A stretch of DNA of 64,000 nucleotides from Liolophura sinensis (lineage: Eukaryota > Mollusca > Polyplacophora > Chitonida > Chitonidae): contig NC_088304.1 in the NCBI RefSeq assembly GCF_032854445.1, positions 27,971,732 through 28,035,731 of the forward strand, read 5' to 3'. Shown piece by piece: positions 43,992 through 54,620 of this stretch (the first letter of the stretch is position 1; every line of letters begins with the position of its first letter). The notes under the pieces were generated by a model. That model worked only from the letters and a program-made list of their open reading frames with translations. It was not told where the DNA came from and did no database searches. Position numbers and translations under genes: made by a program.

Positions 43992-44995
43992 TGTTATGTA
44001 TGACTATTTAACGTCTTCATGTATTGTTAGTCTGCGGACCTTTGTGTTGTATGTTATAAGCATAACAGGCCCTGTTATATATGTACAGTGCGGACCTGGC
44101 CGAAAGCACCTCGTTCAATGCTCTGTTTATTTAACTGGATGTTCATTGGCTGTTAATTCTGTGTCTAAGAATAGTTGAATCCACCTGGACCGTATATAAG
44201 CCGTGTTTTCTGTGCAGAGTGGAGGTATTTTTGCTGCATCCACTGGGAGCCAGGAGAGTGTGAGACGCTCTCGTATCGAGTCCATTATTTTGAGATGAGC
44301 TGGTGATGCCAGTTTCATTTGGGAGGACAGTTTTTTATGCCGGCACCGTTTGTGTACCACAGTAGTACTGATGTCTGGTTTATGTGAATTTCTGCGGAAG
44401 TCACGTTTATTGGTGTTCGGATCTTTATTATGATTATACAGTGTGGACTGTGTAATTTGTTTAACACGCTGACCTCACCTGACCGACAAGGTCGTCAAGG
44501 ACTCTAAACAAAAAGGACGTTCGTTCTGCCACAAGGTGACATTACTCTACGTCTCTGAACGGCTCGTTTGTGAGTTTCTGCGGGAGCTGACTGTTCTAAA
44601 AGTGGATTATACCTCCATGTCTGTGTTTACCCTGTGTTGTGCTCTGCGGGTGTGACGTCATTCAAAGGCTTGACTGTTCCAGTTCTGTGTAACCTGTGTA
44701 CTGTGTTCGTGTTCGCTAATCTGGCGAAGTACCTGTCTAGGACAATTTGTGACTTGTGTGAATTGTGTGTTTATCCCATGGTCTTTACGTTGGATTTCCT
44801 GGAATACATTCCTTGGGATGTAAAGGTGAACTGGAAACTTGTAAAGACCGGTAATACTGATGTGTATGTTGTTGTTGTTGTTGTTGTTTAGCTGTCTGTA
44901 AAACTGTACGTCTCATTCTATATATAAAGCATTGTTAACATTGTAATATTGAGTCACTGAGTCTGTTTTCTGTTGCTGCTTTCTATACCGTAACA
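43992..44995 (+). repeat. 5' LTR
   Basis: 1,004 bp, TGTTATGTATG...CCGTAACA. TATA box tatataag at 44193-44200; a GTT microsatellite and tatataaagc near the 3' end could serve in polyadenylation. Confidence 0.95.
44193..44200 (+). promoter_or_regulatory. LTR TATA box
   Basis: tatataag in a GC-flanked context (cctggaccg upstream), about 200 bases into the LTR. The identical site is at 49291-49298 in the 3' LTR. Likely RNA polymerase II core promoter of the element. Confidence 0.6.
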
Positions 44996-45000
44996 GAAAT

Positions 45001-45018
45001 TGGGGGCTTGTCCGGGAA
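45001..45018 (+). other. Primer-binding site, tRNA-Pro-like
   Basis: tgggggcttgtccgggaa lies five bases after the LTR end. It differs at two positions from the classical tRNA-Pro primer-binding site (tgggggctcgtccgggat). Confidence 0.75.
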
Positions 45019-45123
45019 CTGATTGTTTCCCTTTTGTTTTGCACCGGATATTTGAAGTTAAAAACAAGTGAGAAGCGATTGCTTAATTTTAACGGTGAAT
45101 GATTCAGTGGCTAAATATTTACA

Positions 45124-48100
45124 ATGAGAGATTTTGATCCTAAACAGTTTGTTAATGCGCCCGATCAGGATGTTTTTGAGAGTTTAAAGAAGGAAGACTT
45201 GGTTAAGTTAGGGACATTTTTAGGTTTGTCCATAAAGTCTTCATGGAGGAAAAGAGATATGCAGCATACTTTGTTGAAACATTTAGTGGAGATAGGGAAG
45301 TTTGATAGTTCTGCACTATTTGATTATGAGTTCGAGAGTCAGTCTGATGCCGAGCTTAAGTTTAAGCAGTTAGAGTTAGAAAAGTTGAGATTGGAGAAAG
45401 AGGAAAGAGAGAAAGAAAGGGAACATGAGATAGAAAAGTTGAAAATGGAGAAAGAGGAAAGAGAGAAAGAAAGAGAGAGGGAAGTGCAGAGAGAGGAGAG
45501 AGAAATGCAAGAAAGAGAGAGGGAAAGAGAATTGGAGTTTCAAATGAAAAAGTTAGCGGTTGAGAGAGGTGAGAAACCGGGTCCTTCCGGTAGACAGGAT
45601 TCAGGATTTGATGTGACCAAATACATTCGGTTAGTTCCATCCTTTCAGGAAAAAGAAGTGGATAAGTATTTTCTGCATTTTGAGAAAATTGCAAATAGTT
45701 TGAAGTGGCCTAAAGAGTTCTGGACTATGTTATTACAGAGTGTGCTAATTGGAAAGGCCAGGGAAATTTACACTCAGTTAAGTGTAGAGACTGCTTCCAA
45801 TTATGACTATGTGAAAGAGGTAATTTTGAAGGGTTATGAATTGGTGCCTGAAGCTTACCGCCAGAAGTTTCGTAACTGTGAAAAAGGTAGAGATCAGACA
45901 TACGTTGAGTTTGGTCGAGCTAAGGAGCAGTTGTTTGATCGCTGGTGCACAGCCAAGAAAATAGGCAGGGATTTTGAAAGTTTGCGTCAGCTTGTGCTGG
46001 TAGAAGAGTTCAAGCGTTGTATTGATAATGATGTAAAGGTGTTCGTTCATGTGCAGAAGGCGAGTACACTTGAAGAGGCAGCCAGTTTAGCTGATGATTA
46101 TTCCTTGACACATAAGGTTACATACACGGGTAAGCCATTTAATTCATTTACATACAGAAATACCCAGTCACATGCAACAGGTAGAGGTAGCTCTACACAG
46201 AAGAGTTCTACACCAGGCTCCAATGGTTCTACAGCTCATGGTTCACGTAGTTCAGATTGGAATGGTAGTCCTCGAAATAGGGTCACTTGTAATTTTTGCA
46301 AGCGGGTAGGTCACGTGATGAGTGAATGTTACAAGTTGAAAAGGATACGGGAAGCTCAGAATGAGTCTAAGCCCACAGGTCTTTGTGTTGCAATGCACAA
46401 AACATTGCCGGAAGTTACATCAGCAGTTAAAAGCAGATCTGAGTTAGCTGATACGGGATTGGATAAGATTCCCAAATGCTCTATGGATAGCTTCGCTCCG
46501 TTTATCAATTCTGGTTCAGTGTCGCTTAGAAGCGACATGTCTGGGGCTACCCCTATAAAGATATTAAGGGATACTGGGGCATCTCAGTCTCTGTTGTTGA
46601 TGAATACTCTGCCCTTCTCTGAAGAGTCATACTCTGGGGTTCGTGCCCTTATTAGAGGTGTAGAGTCTAGTGACTTTGTCAGTGTTCCCCTTCATGATAT
46701 TTATTTGTCATCAGATTTGATATCTGGACCTGTCAGGGTAGGCATTAAGCCTTCATTACCTTTTGAGGGTATTCATTTGTTGTTGGGAAATGACTTGGCA
46801 CATGATAAAGTTACTGTTGATCCCTTAATGGTTGATAAGCCTTCTCTGAATTCAGTCACAGAGCCAGTTGAAAGCGAGATAGCGGGTTTATATCCGTCCT
46901 GTGTTGTTACAAGAGCTATGTCTAGAAAAGTCAGTACAGACCAGGGTAGTACTGTTGATTTGAGTGAGACTTTTCTCAACAACATGTTGGATGGAGATTC
47001 TTCCAAATTAGACAGCCAGCAGGAAGTAGATACTAATTTTGTTAGTGGTGATCAGCCATTTTGTAGGACTGAGTTGATTGCTGAACAACACAGTGATCCA
47101 AGTATTTCTTGCTTGTTTAATGATGCAGCTAAAGATGGTGAATCTTTACCTGACCCATGCTACTACTTTGTCAAGTCTGGCATATTGATGCGGCAGTGGA
47201 GGCCTCCCGATGTTTCGTTGGAGGATGAATGGGCAGTTAAGCATCAGGTAGTTGTGCCCAAGTCTTATCGTAAAGACATACTGACTATAGCGCATGAAAC
47301 GCCGTTAGCAGGTCGTTTAGGTGTTAATAAGACCTATCATAAGATTCTCAGTCATTTTTATTGGCCAGGAATAAGGAAAGATGTTACTGAATTTTGCAGG
47401 TCTTGTCATGCATGTCAGTTAGTGGGGAAACCTAACCAGACAATCCCCAAGGCAGCCTTGAGGCCTATTCCTGCAATTGGTGAACCATTCAGTAGAATCT
47501 TAATAGACTGTGTTGGTCCGCTACCTAAGACACAGTCTGGAAATCAGTATATGTTAACCATAATGTGTACTTCAACTCGTTTCCCTGAGGCAATTCCACT
47601 AAGGAATATTACTGCCAAGACTGTAATTAAGGCTTTAGTTAAGTTCTTCACCATGTTTGGTCTGCCTAAGTCAGTACAGTCAGACCAAGGTTCAAATTTC
47701 ATGTCTGGTGTGTTCCAACAAGTTATGCATGAGCTAGGTATTAGCCAGTATAAGTCCTCAGCTTATCACCCACAAAGTCAAGGAGCACTAGAGAGATTCC
47801 ATCAGACACTGAAAAGTATGATAAGAACTTACTGCTTTGAGACAGGGAAAGATTGGGACGAGGGTGTACCTTTGTTAATGTTTGCTGTAAGAGAGTCTGT
47901 ACAAGAGTCACTTAGATTTAGTCCATTTGAGCTAGTGTTTGGCCATACTGTGCGTGGTCCACTACAGTTGTTCAAGGAAAAGTTTGTGTCTGGTGATAGT
48001 GACAATGTTAACCTATTACAGTATGTGTCAAGATTTCGTACTAAGCTCAACAGAGTATGTGAGTTAGCCAGAGAGAATCTTACAGCTTCTCAGAAGAGTA

Positions 48101-48975
48101 TGAAAACTAAGTATGACAAAGAGACAGTAAGACGCAGATTTGAAGTTGGTCAGAAGGTATTGGCCTTACTTCCAGTTAGTGGTAAGCCACTTGAAGCTCG
48201 TTATTTTGGACCTTATGTAGTAGACAAGAGGCTAAGTGATCTTAATTATATTATTTTCACTCCTGATCGGCGCAAATCTAGACAACTTTGTCATATTAAC
48301 ATGTTAAAGCCATATGTATACAAAGATAGCACTGATCTCAATGTTGTACATCCTAGTGGAAGTGCTATCTCTTGTTTTCCAGTGCCAAGTTGTAAGAGAG
48401 AGTTAAAGCGTTTTTTGGGCATGGCAGGTTATTATCGAAAGTTCTGTAGGAACTTTTCATTTGTTAGTGAGCCATTAACTCAGCTGTTAAAGAAAGGTGC
48501 TAAATTCTTATGGTCCATTGAGTGTCAGAGATCTTTTGATAGATTAAAGGTCATGCTAAGCAGCGGCCCCATACTTGTAGCACCTGATTTTAATTTACCA
48601 TTTAAGCTAGCTGTTGATGCTAGTGATATATCTGCTGGGGCAGTTTTGTTACAAGAAAATGAAACAGATCACGTTGATCACCCTGTATGTTTTTTCTCTC
48701 GCAAATTTGACAAGTGCCAGAGAAATTATTCGACAATAGAAAAGGAATGTCTGTCCTTGATTCTAGCATTACAGCATTTTGAAGTATATGTGACTTCGTC
48801 AAGTTACCCCATTGTTGTGTATACAGATCACAATCCCTTGACCTTCTTGCACAAACTAAAAGGTAAAAACCGAAGATTGTTACGGTGGAGTTTGCTTTTG
48901 CAAGAATTTAATCTAGAGATTAGACACATAAAAGGGAAAGATAATGTGATTGCTGATTGTTTGTCACGTGTCTAG
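45124..48975 (+). CDS. Gag-Pol polyprotein of the LTR element (RT core missing)
   Basis: 1,283 codons without a stop. Order: N-terminal domain; Glu/Arg/Lys coiled coil (about 80-155); capsid-like, SCAN-resembling helices (about 160-330); zinc knuckle C389-X2-C392-X4-H397-X4-C402; aspartic protease DTG at 483-485; integrase zinc domain (H724, Cys761/Cys764) and catalytic D795, D854, E890 with the exact D-X35-E spacing; integrase C-terminal segment to about 1070; then a gypsy RT thumb/connection motif (RELKRFLGMAGYYRKF, from about 1092) and RNase H with D1165. RT fingers and palm with the YxDD box are absent; the join near 48350-48385 is in frame. The second His of the integrase zinc site is Arg731. 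The protein could package and integrate but not copy DNA by itself. Confidence 0.93.
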   Translation: MRDFDPKQFVNAPDQDVFESLKKEDLVKLGTFLGLSIKSSWRKRDMQHTLLKHLVEIGKFDSSALFDYEFESQSDAELKFKQLELEKLRLEKEEREKEREHEIEKLKMEKEEREKEREREVQREEREMQERERERELEFQMKKLAVERGEKPGPSGRQDSGFDVTKYIRLVPSFQEKEVDKYFLHFEKIANSLKWPKEFWTMLLQSVLIGKAREIYTQLSVETASNYDYVKEVILKGYELVPEAYRQKFRNCEKGRDQTYVEFGRAKEQLFDRWCTAKKIGRDFESLRQLVLVEEFKRCIDNDVKVFVHVQKASTLEEAASLADDYSLTHKVTYTGKPFNSFTYRNTQSHATGRGSSTQKSSTPGSNGSTAHGSRSSDWNGSPRNRVTCNFCKRVGHVMSECYKLKRIREAQNESKPTGLCVAMHKTLPEVTSAVKSRSELADTGLDKIPKCSMDSFAPFINSGSVSLRSDMSGATPIKILRDTGASQSLLLMNTLPFSEESYSGVRALIRGVESSDFVSVPLHDIYLSSDLISGPVRVGIKPSLPFEGIHLLLGNDLAHDKVTVDPLMVDKPSLNSVTEPVESEIAGLYPSCVVTRAMSRKVSTDQGSTVDLSETFLNNMLDGDSSKLDSQQEVDTNFVSGDQPFCRTELIAEQHSDPSISCLFNDAAKDGESLPDPCYYFVKSGILMRQWRPPDVSLEDEWAVKHQVVVPKSYRKDILTIAHETPLAGRLGVNKTYHKILSHFYWPGIRKDVTEFCRSCHACQLVGKPNQTIPKAALRPIPAIGEPFSRILIDCVGPLPKTQSGNQYMLTIMCTSTRFPEAIPLRNITAKTVIKALVKFFTMFGLPKSVQSDQGSNFMSGVFQQVMHELGISQYKSSAYHPQSQGALERFHQTLKSMIRTYCFETGKDWDEGVPLLMFAVRESVQESLRFSPFELVFGHTVRGPLQLFKEKFVSGDSDNVNLLQYVSRFRTKLNRVCELARENLTASQKSMKTKYDKETVRRRFEVGQKVLALLPVSGKPLEARYFGPYVVDKRLSDLNYIIFTPDRRKSRQLCHINMLKPYVYKDSTDLNVVHPSGSAISCFPVPSCKRELKRFLGMAGYYRKFCRNFSFVSEPLTQLLKKGAKFLWSIECQRSFDRLKVMLSSGPILVAPDFNLPFKLAVDASDISAGAVLLQENETDHVDHPVCFFSRKFDKCQRNYSTIEKECLSLILALQHFEVYVTSSSYPIVVYTDHNPLTFLHKLKGKNRRLLRWSLLLQEFNLEIRHIKGKDNVIADCLSRV

Positions 48976-49078
48976 TTGGTTTTCTGCAGCTTTGTTTTTA
49001 TAGACTGTGGTAAACGTTTTTATTATTCATAATTATGAATATGTTAAAGAAAGTTTTATGCAAAACTTTCTTTCCCTG

Positions 49079-49089
49079 AAGGGTGGGGG
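49079..49089 (+). other. Polypurine tract
   Basis: aagggtggggg immediately before the 3' LTR, the usual second-strand primer position. Confidence 0.8.
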
Positions 49090-50093
49090 TGTTATGTATG
49101 ACTATTTAACGTCTTCATGTATTGTTAGTCTGCGGACCTTTGTGTTGTATGTTATAAGCATAACAGGCCCTGTTATATATGTACAGTGCGGACCTGGCCG
49201 AAAGCACCTCGTTCAATGCTCTGTTTATTTAACTGGATGTTCATTGGCTGTTAATTCTGTGTCTAAGAATAGTTGAATCCACCTGGACCGTATATAAGCC
49301 GTGTTTTCTGTGCAGAGTGGAGGTATTTTTGCTGCATCCACTGGGAGCCAGGAGAGTGTGAGACGCTCTCGTATCGAGTCCATTATTTTGAGATGAGCTG
49401 GTGATGCCAGTTTCATTTGGGAGGACAGTTTTTTATGCCGGCACCGTTTGTGTACCACAGTAGTACTGATGTCTGGTTTATGTGAATTTCTGCGGAAGTC
49501 ACGTTTATTGGTGTTCGGATCTTTATTATGATTATACAGTGTGGACTGTGTAATTTGTTTAACACGCTGACCTCACCTGACCGACAAGGTCGTCAAGGAC
49601 TCTAAACAAAAAGGACGTTCGTTCTGCCACAAGGTGACATTACTCTACGTCTCTGAACGGCTCGTTTGTGAGTTTCTGCGGGAGCTGACTGTTCTAAAAG
49701 TGGATTATACCTCCATGTCTGTGTTTACCCTGTGTTGTGCTCTGCGGGTGTGACGTCATTCAAAGGCTTGACTGTTCCAGTTCTGTGTAACCTGTGTACT
49801 GTGTTCGTGTTCGCTAATCTGGCGAAGTACCTGTCTAGGACAATTTGTGACTTGTGTGAATTGTGTGTTTATCTCATGGTCTTTACGTTGGATTTCCTGG
49901 AATACATTCCTTGGGATGTAAAGGTGAACTGGAAACTTGTAAAGACCGGTAATACTGATGTGTATGTTGTTGTTGTTGTTGTTGTTTAACTGTCTGTAAA
50001 ACTGTACGTCTCATTCTATATATAAAGCATTGTTAACATTGTAATATTGAGTCACTGAGTCTGTTTTCTGTTGCTGCTTTCTATACCGTAACA
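49090..50093 (+). repeat. 3' LTR
   Basis: 1,004 bp, same length as the 5' LTR. Differences noticed: gtttatctcatgg against gtttatcccatgg, and ttgtttaactg against ttgtttagctg. Confidence 0.95.
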
Positions 50094-50419
50094 GCTTACA
50101 AACCTAAAGAGGAAAATCGCCCTTCTTTTACATCTATACTGCGTGTTGTCTATGCAAGAGACAACACTCTATGCTGCAGCTGTTGATTATGATGCGCGGC
50201 TTATGTTCGTGTGCAGCGCATGTGTGCAATGTGTTGTGGCACACACGGGAGCGATCTAACTTGCTTCCTAATGTAAATACTATCCTCTTCAACCATGAAA
50301 ATTAATGTTCTGATATGTTCTTTCCAGTTGTGTGCGGCTGGACCGTCGTGTGAGAACATGCCGTATCGACCATCTTTCATATAACTCCTTGTCATCAACT
50401 AACACAGCAAGAGCAAGTG

Positions 50420-50439
50420 GTGGGGGGGGGGGGGGGGGA
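50420..50439 (+). repeat. Poly-G tract
   Basis: About 18-20 consecutive G after ggt, flanked by ordinary sequence. Length is uncertain in any assembly. Confidence 0.8.
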
Positions 50440-51316
50440 CTTTGCATATTTGCAATCGCACTCTCGGGAGAACTCCTATGGGCGAGGGTAAAGCAGCTCT
50501 CTCACGCAATTACGAGCCATATCGCACGAAGATTCTGTCTAACCGTCATATGCAGTAGACCCAGGATGTAGATGGTGTTGAAGCGGTCAGGAATGTAAGC
50601 AGTGACAGGCGAACTACACCAATCACGGTTAGTGTATTCGATCATTCGTATTTAAATCACAGAAACCGGTAAAATTGCACTCTTTCGCAGATTTTTCACA
50701 TAAGTGGCTCACCAACCGCTGCGAAAAAAGTACACTTTAAATTAAATAAATAGCACTCCTGACTCCTGACTGGAGTAAGGAGTACTATTTATTTAACGAA
50801 CATCGGTGATGCACTTTTGAAGTTGTGTAGAATGCGTGTGTGTGCCAGTTACTTTTAATCCCGATAGGTACATGCGTGTGATATTTAGTTGCACTGGATT
50901 TGTATAAACCATTAGTGCCTAGGTTAATTTTGTATTTTCAGAATTTATATCCTTTACCGCCTCCTCAGAAAGTAAAATGTAATTTTTGTGGCGGTTGATT
51001 TTTTCAACAGTTTGGCCTTTCAGCATTTGGGAAATCCTTTAAGCCTTTTTAATTTAGTACACACAGAAGTTTACATCCACCAAGGATTGGCCACACTTGA
51101 CCAATGGCACCATACTGTATTTCTTCCGTCTGTTAAAACTGTCCTTCGGCTGAATCAGTTGGGCGCAGTTTCACTGACGTAACTTGTTATTCTGTGTTTT
51201 ATAAAGGTCATAAGTCAGTTATTCCAGTATGCTCTCGAGATCGCATTTGCTGAGAGGATGAATCTAGCACCCGCTATGGTGTTCCCTTATACGAGGGTGT
51301 TCCTTTCTATTGATGA

Positions 51317-51485
51317 ATTTATTTATTTATTTATTTTTTGATCGGTATTACTGTGATCGGTGTTACTGCAAAATGTTTTTTTATACGAGGGCGGCCAGCA
51401 TTATTGTGGGAAAAAAACCATAACTAGGCCCTAGAGGAAATCCATGACCATCCGCACGTTGCTGAGAAAACCTTCCCGTGTATTG
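51317..51485 (-). mobile_element. SINE family 1 copy, diverged and truncated
   Basis: atttatttatttatttattt, then tatacgagggcggccagcat and gaaatccatgaccatccgca in minus orientation. The head is missing. Confidence 0.6.
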
Positions 51486-52261
51486 TACGAAAATATCATT
51501 CTTCATCCCACAACGATCTCTATTATTTCTTTTACACATAACAAAGCAGTGAGCTTAAATGGCACATTCTCTTGTGCGTTGTGATCTACAGGGTTAATGA
51601 TTTCGAAAAGGTTTTAGTTCTCCAGAACTCCCCCTGACACCTTCATACAAAATTTAACATCTGGGTTCTACCATGAAAATAAGTGATGGGAAATGATCGT
51701 TGGAATTATTGCATTCTAAGCGTAGCCTTTTTCAATAGAAATGGAGAATGGATGCCACAAATGATGCTTATATTTATGTTGCTTACTTTAATTGGCTTAA
51801 AATTAGTGCTGCAAAAACTAGTGTGTCAGGGTTATTCCATCAAAAACCTTCACTCTAAGTTTCTTTAAGTTTTACAATGAGTATATTTCTCTTAAAAAAA
51901 TATGGACAAAAAGTGGCCAATGTTTCGGGCACTCTGCTTCATGATTCTGTCTGAATTACCAATCACAAAAGGGAAAACCATAATGTATAGACTACAGGGA
52001 GTTGCTTTTTCAAAGCTTCATTGTAGATTTTTTGGCACGATAAATGTCAATGGAAATATACAACGCCTACTGGGTTTCAAAGGCACATCCATAGGGTATA
52101 GATCTTCATGTTTAAATAGCAGTATTTATGAAGTGCATTCAGCTTTTTGCAGAACTGATCGTTTCAAATTATTATCAAATTTTTCGAAATGTTATTCGAC
52201 ATTGTCTATTAGAAAAAGTCAACATCAAATAACACACCTGTTACCTGTTACCACTCTGCAG

Positions 52262-54620
52262 TGGACACATGTGGTGAGAACCAGATCCTGCATAGAAAAC
52301 CTGTGTTTGTCCTTTGGAAACACATTGGGTTATCATGGGGAAGATATGACTTTTATCAGATACAAAAATGTATTTTGCGCTGTTTGCAACGGAGTAAAAT
52401 TAATGTCACCAGGTGCACCCAGCGTGCTCGACCAAATTCGACAAAACAGATTATGACATCTACAGCTGGAGAAAATGGTTTGGTAACGCAGTATGTAAAG
52501 AACATAGGTGCAGAACAAGCTGTATTAAAAGGGCACTTTTTTCTGGGCATGCTTGTAGATGTCAACCCGTCATCCAAACAGCCGGCATCAGCATCAATGG
52601 AGAACAGCATCTGTGAAGGGAACCAGATTTTCAGCCCCTTCGACGTGAGTTCACACATTCGCTATTATACAGGAAACTTCAGGGGGCTTACAAATGGTGA
52701 ACGACTACCTGTCGAATTTGTAATTTAACGGAATGAACATTGAAGTTTTGGTGAGAGAAAAGTTATAAATTTAAAACGTTAGATTTAACGAAGTGAAGAA
52801 AACATACACGAATAATAATGATTGAAAATGCTATTATGTAAATTTGTAGACATATTATATATGTGTATACATGGTTGTTGTCTAGCTATTTGCAACTTTA
52901 TTGTAAAATAAAAACTGTATATTACAGATGATTTAATTAAATACAGCCTATTCTCCGCTTTGTGTACTTTCAGAGGTCCTGTCACGACATATTCTGTTCT
53001 GAGGGAAAAAAACTAGTGGACGGGATTTGTAAAGAACTGCTGGAATGTGGAGCGTTCATTGGTTATTATTTGGATGTCACCCTTTGCCGACCAACTCATC
53101 TGTTCCAGTTCCGTCGATATCCATAAGATATCCAGACAGCAATATTTGGCCATGCTTCGCCAAGAGCTAGCATAATTCCTAAACTAACCATTATTTTCTA
53201 TATCCTTAAGGATAAAATGAATAATGGAGTAGACCTACTGGAGCGGATGATCATCAGGGGTAAAATCGTGACGCAGAGATCAAACAAAGTCGTCTCAGAT
53301 AAAACAGACTTTAGTCAAGGTTATGTCACAGGATTACTTCTACAAAAGCTCCGGAGAACACAATCAGCTGATAAGCAGACCATATTTCTGTCCACAATCG
53401 CTTGAAGATTCAGTAAGGATGAACAATTTATCTGACGAAGCCAGCTTGGAAATTTCAAATGACGAGCTTCCAGCAGGCCAGAATGTTGAATGCTCCAGCA
53501 AAGTTTCGTACCAAATAGTTTCAATGAGTTGTCCATTTGTCAAATTTTCGGATCTTTTAACCAACACTTTACCTTCGATCCTTTGACACAGGAATTGGAG
53601 TTTGGAAATTATGTTTTTCCTCAATCTGAACGAATTTCTATCTGTGGAAGTGTACCAAACATTTGTCGTCAAACTATAAAGAACATTACTCACGTATATT
53701 TTCAAATGAGGTGGTAGTATCTAGAGAAACACCGGATTGGACTCTAGCCATCGTTACAATTAGCTGCATAAGTTTATCACTGGTTGGTCTCTTCCTGACT
53801 TTAGTTCTAGTTCTTTAGTTCTTTAGTCTACTGTCTTGTACCAAAACTTTGCACGCTACCCGGGAAGAATAACATGGTCTTGATTTTCCACCTGTTCTGC
53901 TCACATCTTCTCTTCCTGGCAAAGTCTTGCCGAACATCAAACGTTGTACTATGTCAGGTGCTTGGGGTACTTCTTCACTACTTCTGGATGGCTGGTTTTA
54001 CCTGGATGTTGATCTGTGTTTACCACATGTACACCAGCTTCACACTCGGGCTTATTCCAGGCACGGTAATGGAGATACCAAACGTCTCATCGTCTATTCA
54101 GTCTTCGGATTTATTGTCTCTATTTCTGTCATAATATGTTGTGTGGTAACTCACATTGTTCAAAGCCACGGTGAAGAAATTGGATATGGAGGATGTTATC
54201 TGACCAGTCCCACGGCGACTGGCGTTTTTCTTTGTCGGACCCTTAATGTTCATTCTTTTCATGAACGGTATATTCTTCACCAAGACAATCCTTGCGATAA
54301 GGTCAGTGCCTGAGATGAAGGAAGCCTCCAACAAGTCCAACAAGAAATACGTTTTGATTTACATCAAGATGTCCTTGCTTTTGGCGTCACCTGGATTTTT
54401 GGGGTTTTAGCATCTGTATTACAGTCTACTGTATTACAGTACATATTTACCGTGCTTACTGGAAGTCAAGATGTGATGATCTTTATGGCCTACTGTGTCA
54501 ATGAGCGCACCTGGGCGCTGCTGAAGACCAGGCTGTCAGTTGATGAGGCATCTCGTTCTAGTGTGAGGTTATTTAAAGAATACTTGATTTGCAGCAAGGG
54601 CACGAGGGGTACTCACTGTT
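52262..54620 (+). pseudogene. Decayed third copy of the SMB/7TM receptor family, inverted
   Basis: Plus strand, opposite to genes 1 and 2. Recognisable pieces in order: CIENLCLSFGNT and NVFCAVCNGVKL (52285-52400); DVNPSSKQPAS and IFSPFD (52560-52645) at a gtgagt donor; after a retained intron, SCHDIFCSEGKKLVDGICKE from 52972; FTFDPLTQELEFGNY; TIKNITHVYF; TM1 CISLSLVGLFLT followed by a ttagttctt triplication; FHLFCSHLLFLAKS, LGVLLHYFWMAGFTWML; IGYGG; KTILAIRSVPEMKEASNKSN; VLTGSQDVMIFMAYCVNERT. At least five frameshifts. The N-terminal SMB-like block is not found. Retention of the intron shows duplication through DNA, not a processed copy. Confidence 0.85.

Larger units (their letters stand above)
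43992..50093 (+). mobile_element. LTR retrotransposon, Ty3/gypsy, Gmr1-like pol order, RT-deleted
   Basis: Complete structure: 5' LTR 43992-44995, primer-binding site 45001-45018, one gag-pol frame 45124-48975, polypurine tract 49079-49089, 3' LTR 49090-50093. The flanking GCTT at 43988-43991 and 50094-50097 is a 4-bp target-site duplication. The LTRs start TG and end CA. I see only two LTR differences, so the insertion is recent. Integrase lies before the RT/RNase H segment, and the RT polymerase core is absent. Confidence 0.92.
50094..51899. other. Interval between the LTR element and the receptor pseudogene
   Basis: No gene seen. It holds a long G run (50420-50439) and a SINE fragment (51317-51485). 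Confidence 0.6.

Noticed and set aside
44127-44891. Open frames inside the LTR (also 49225-49989)
   Set aside because: Present in both LTRs, short, and covering promoter and polyadenylation regions; no protein family.
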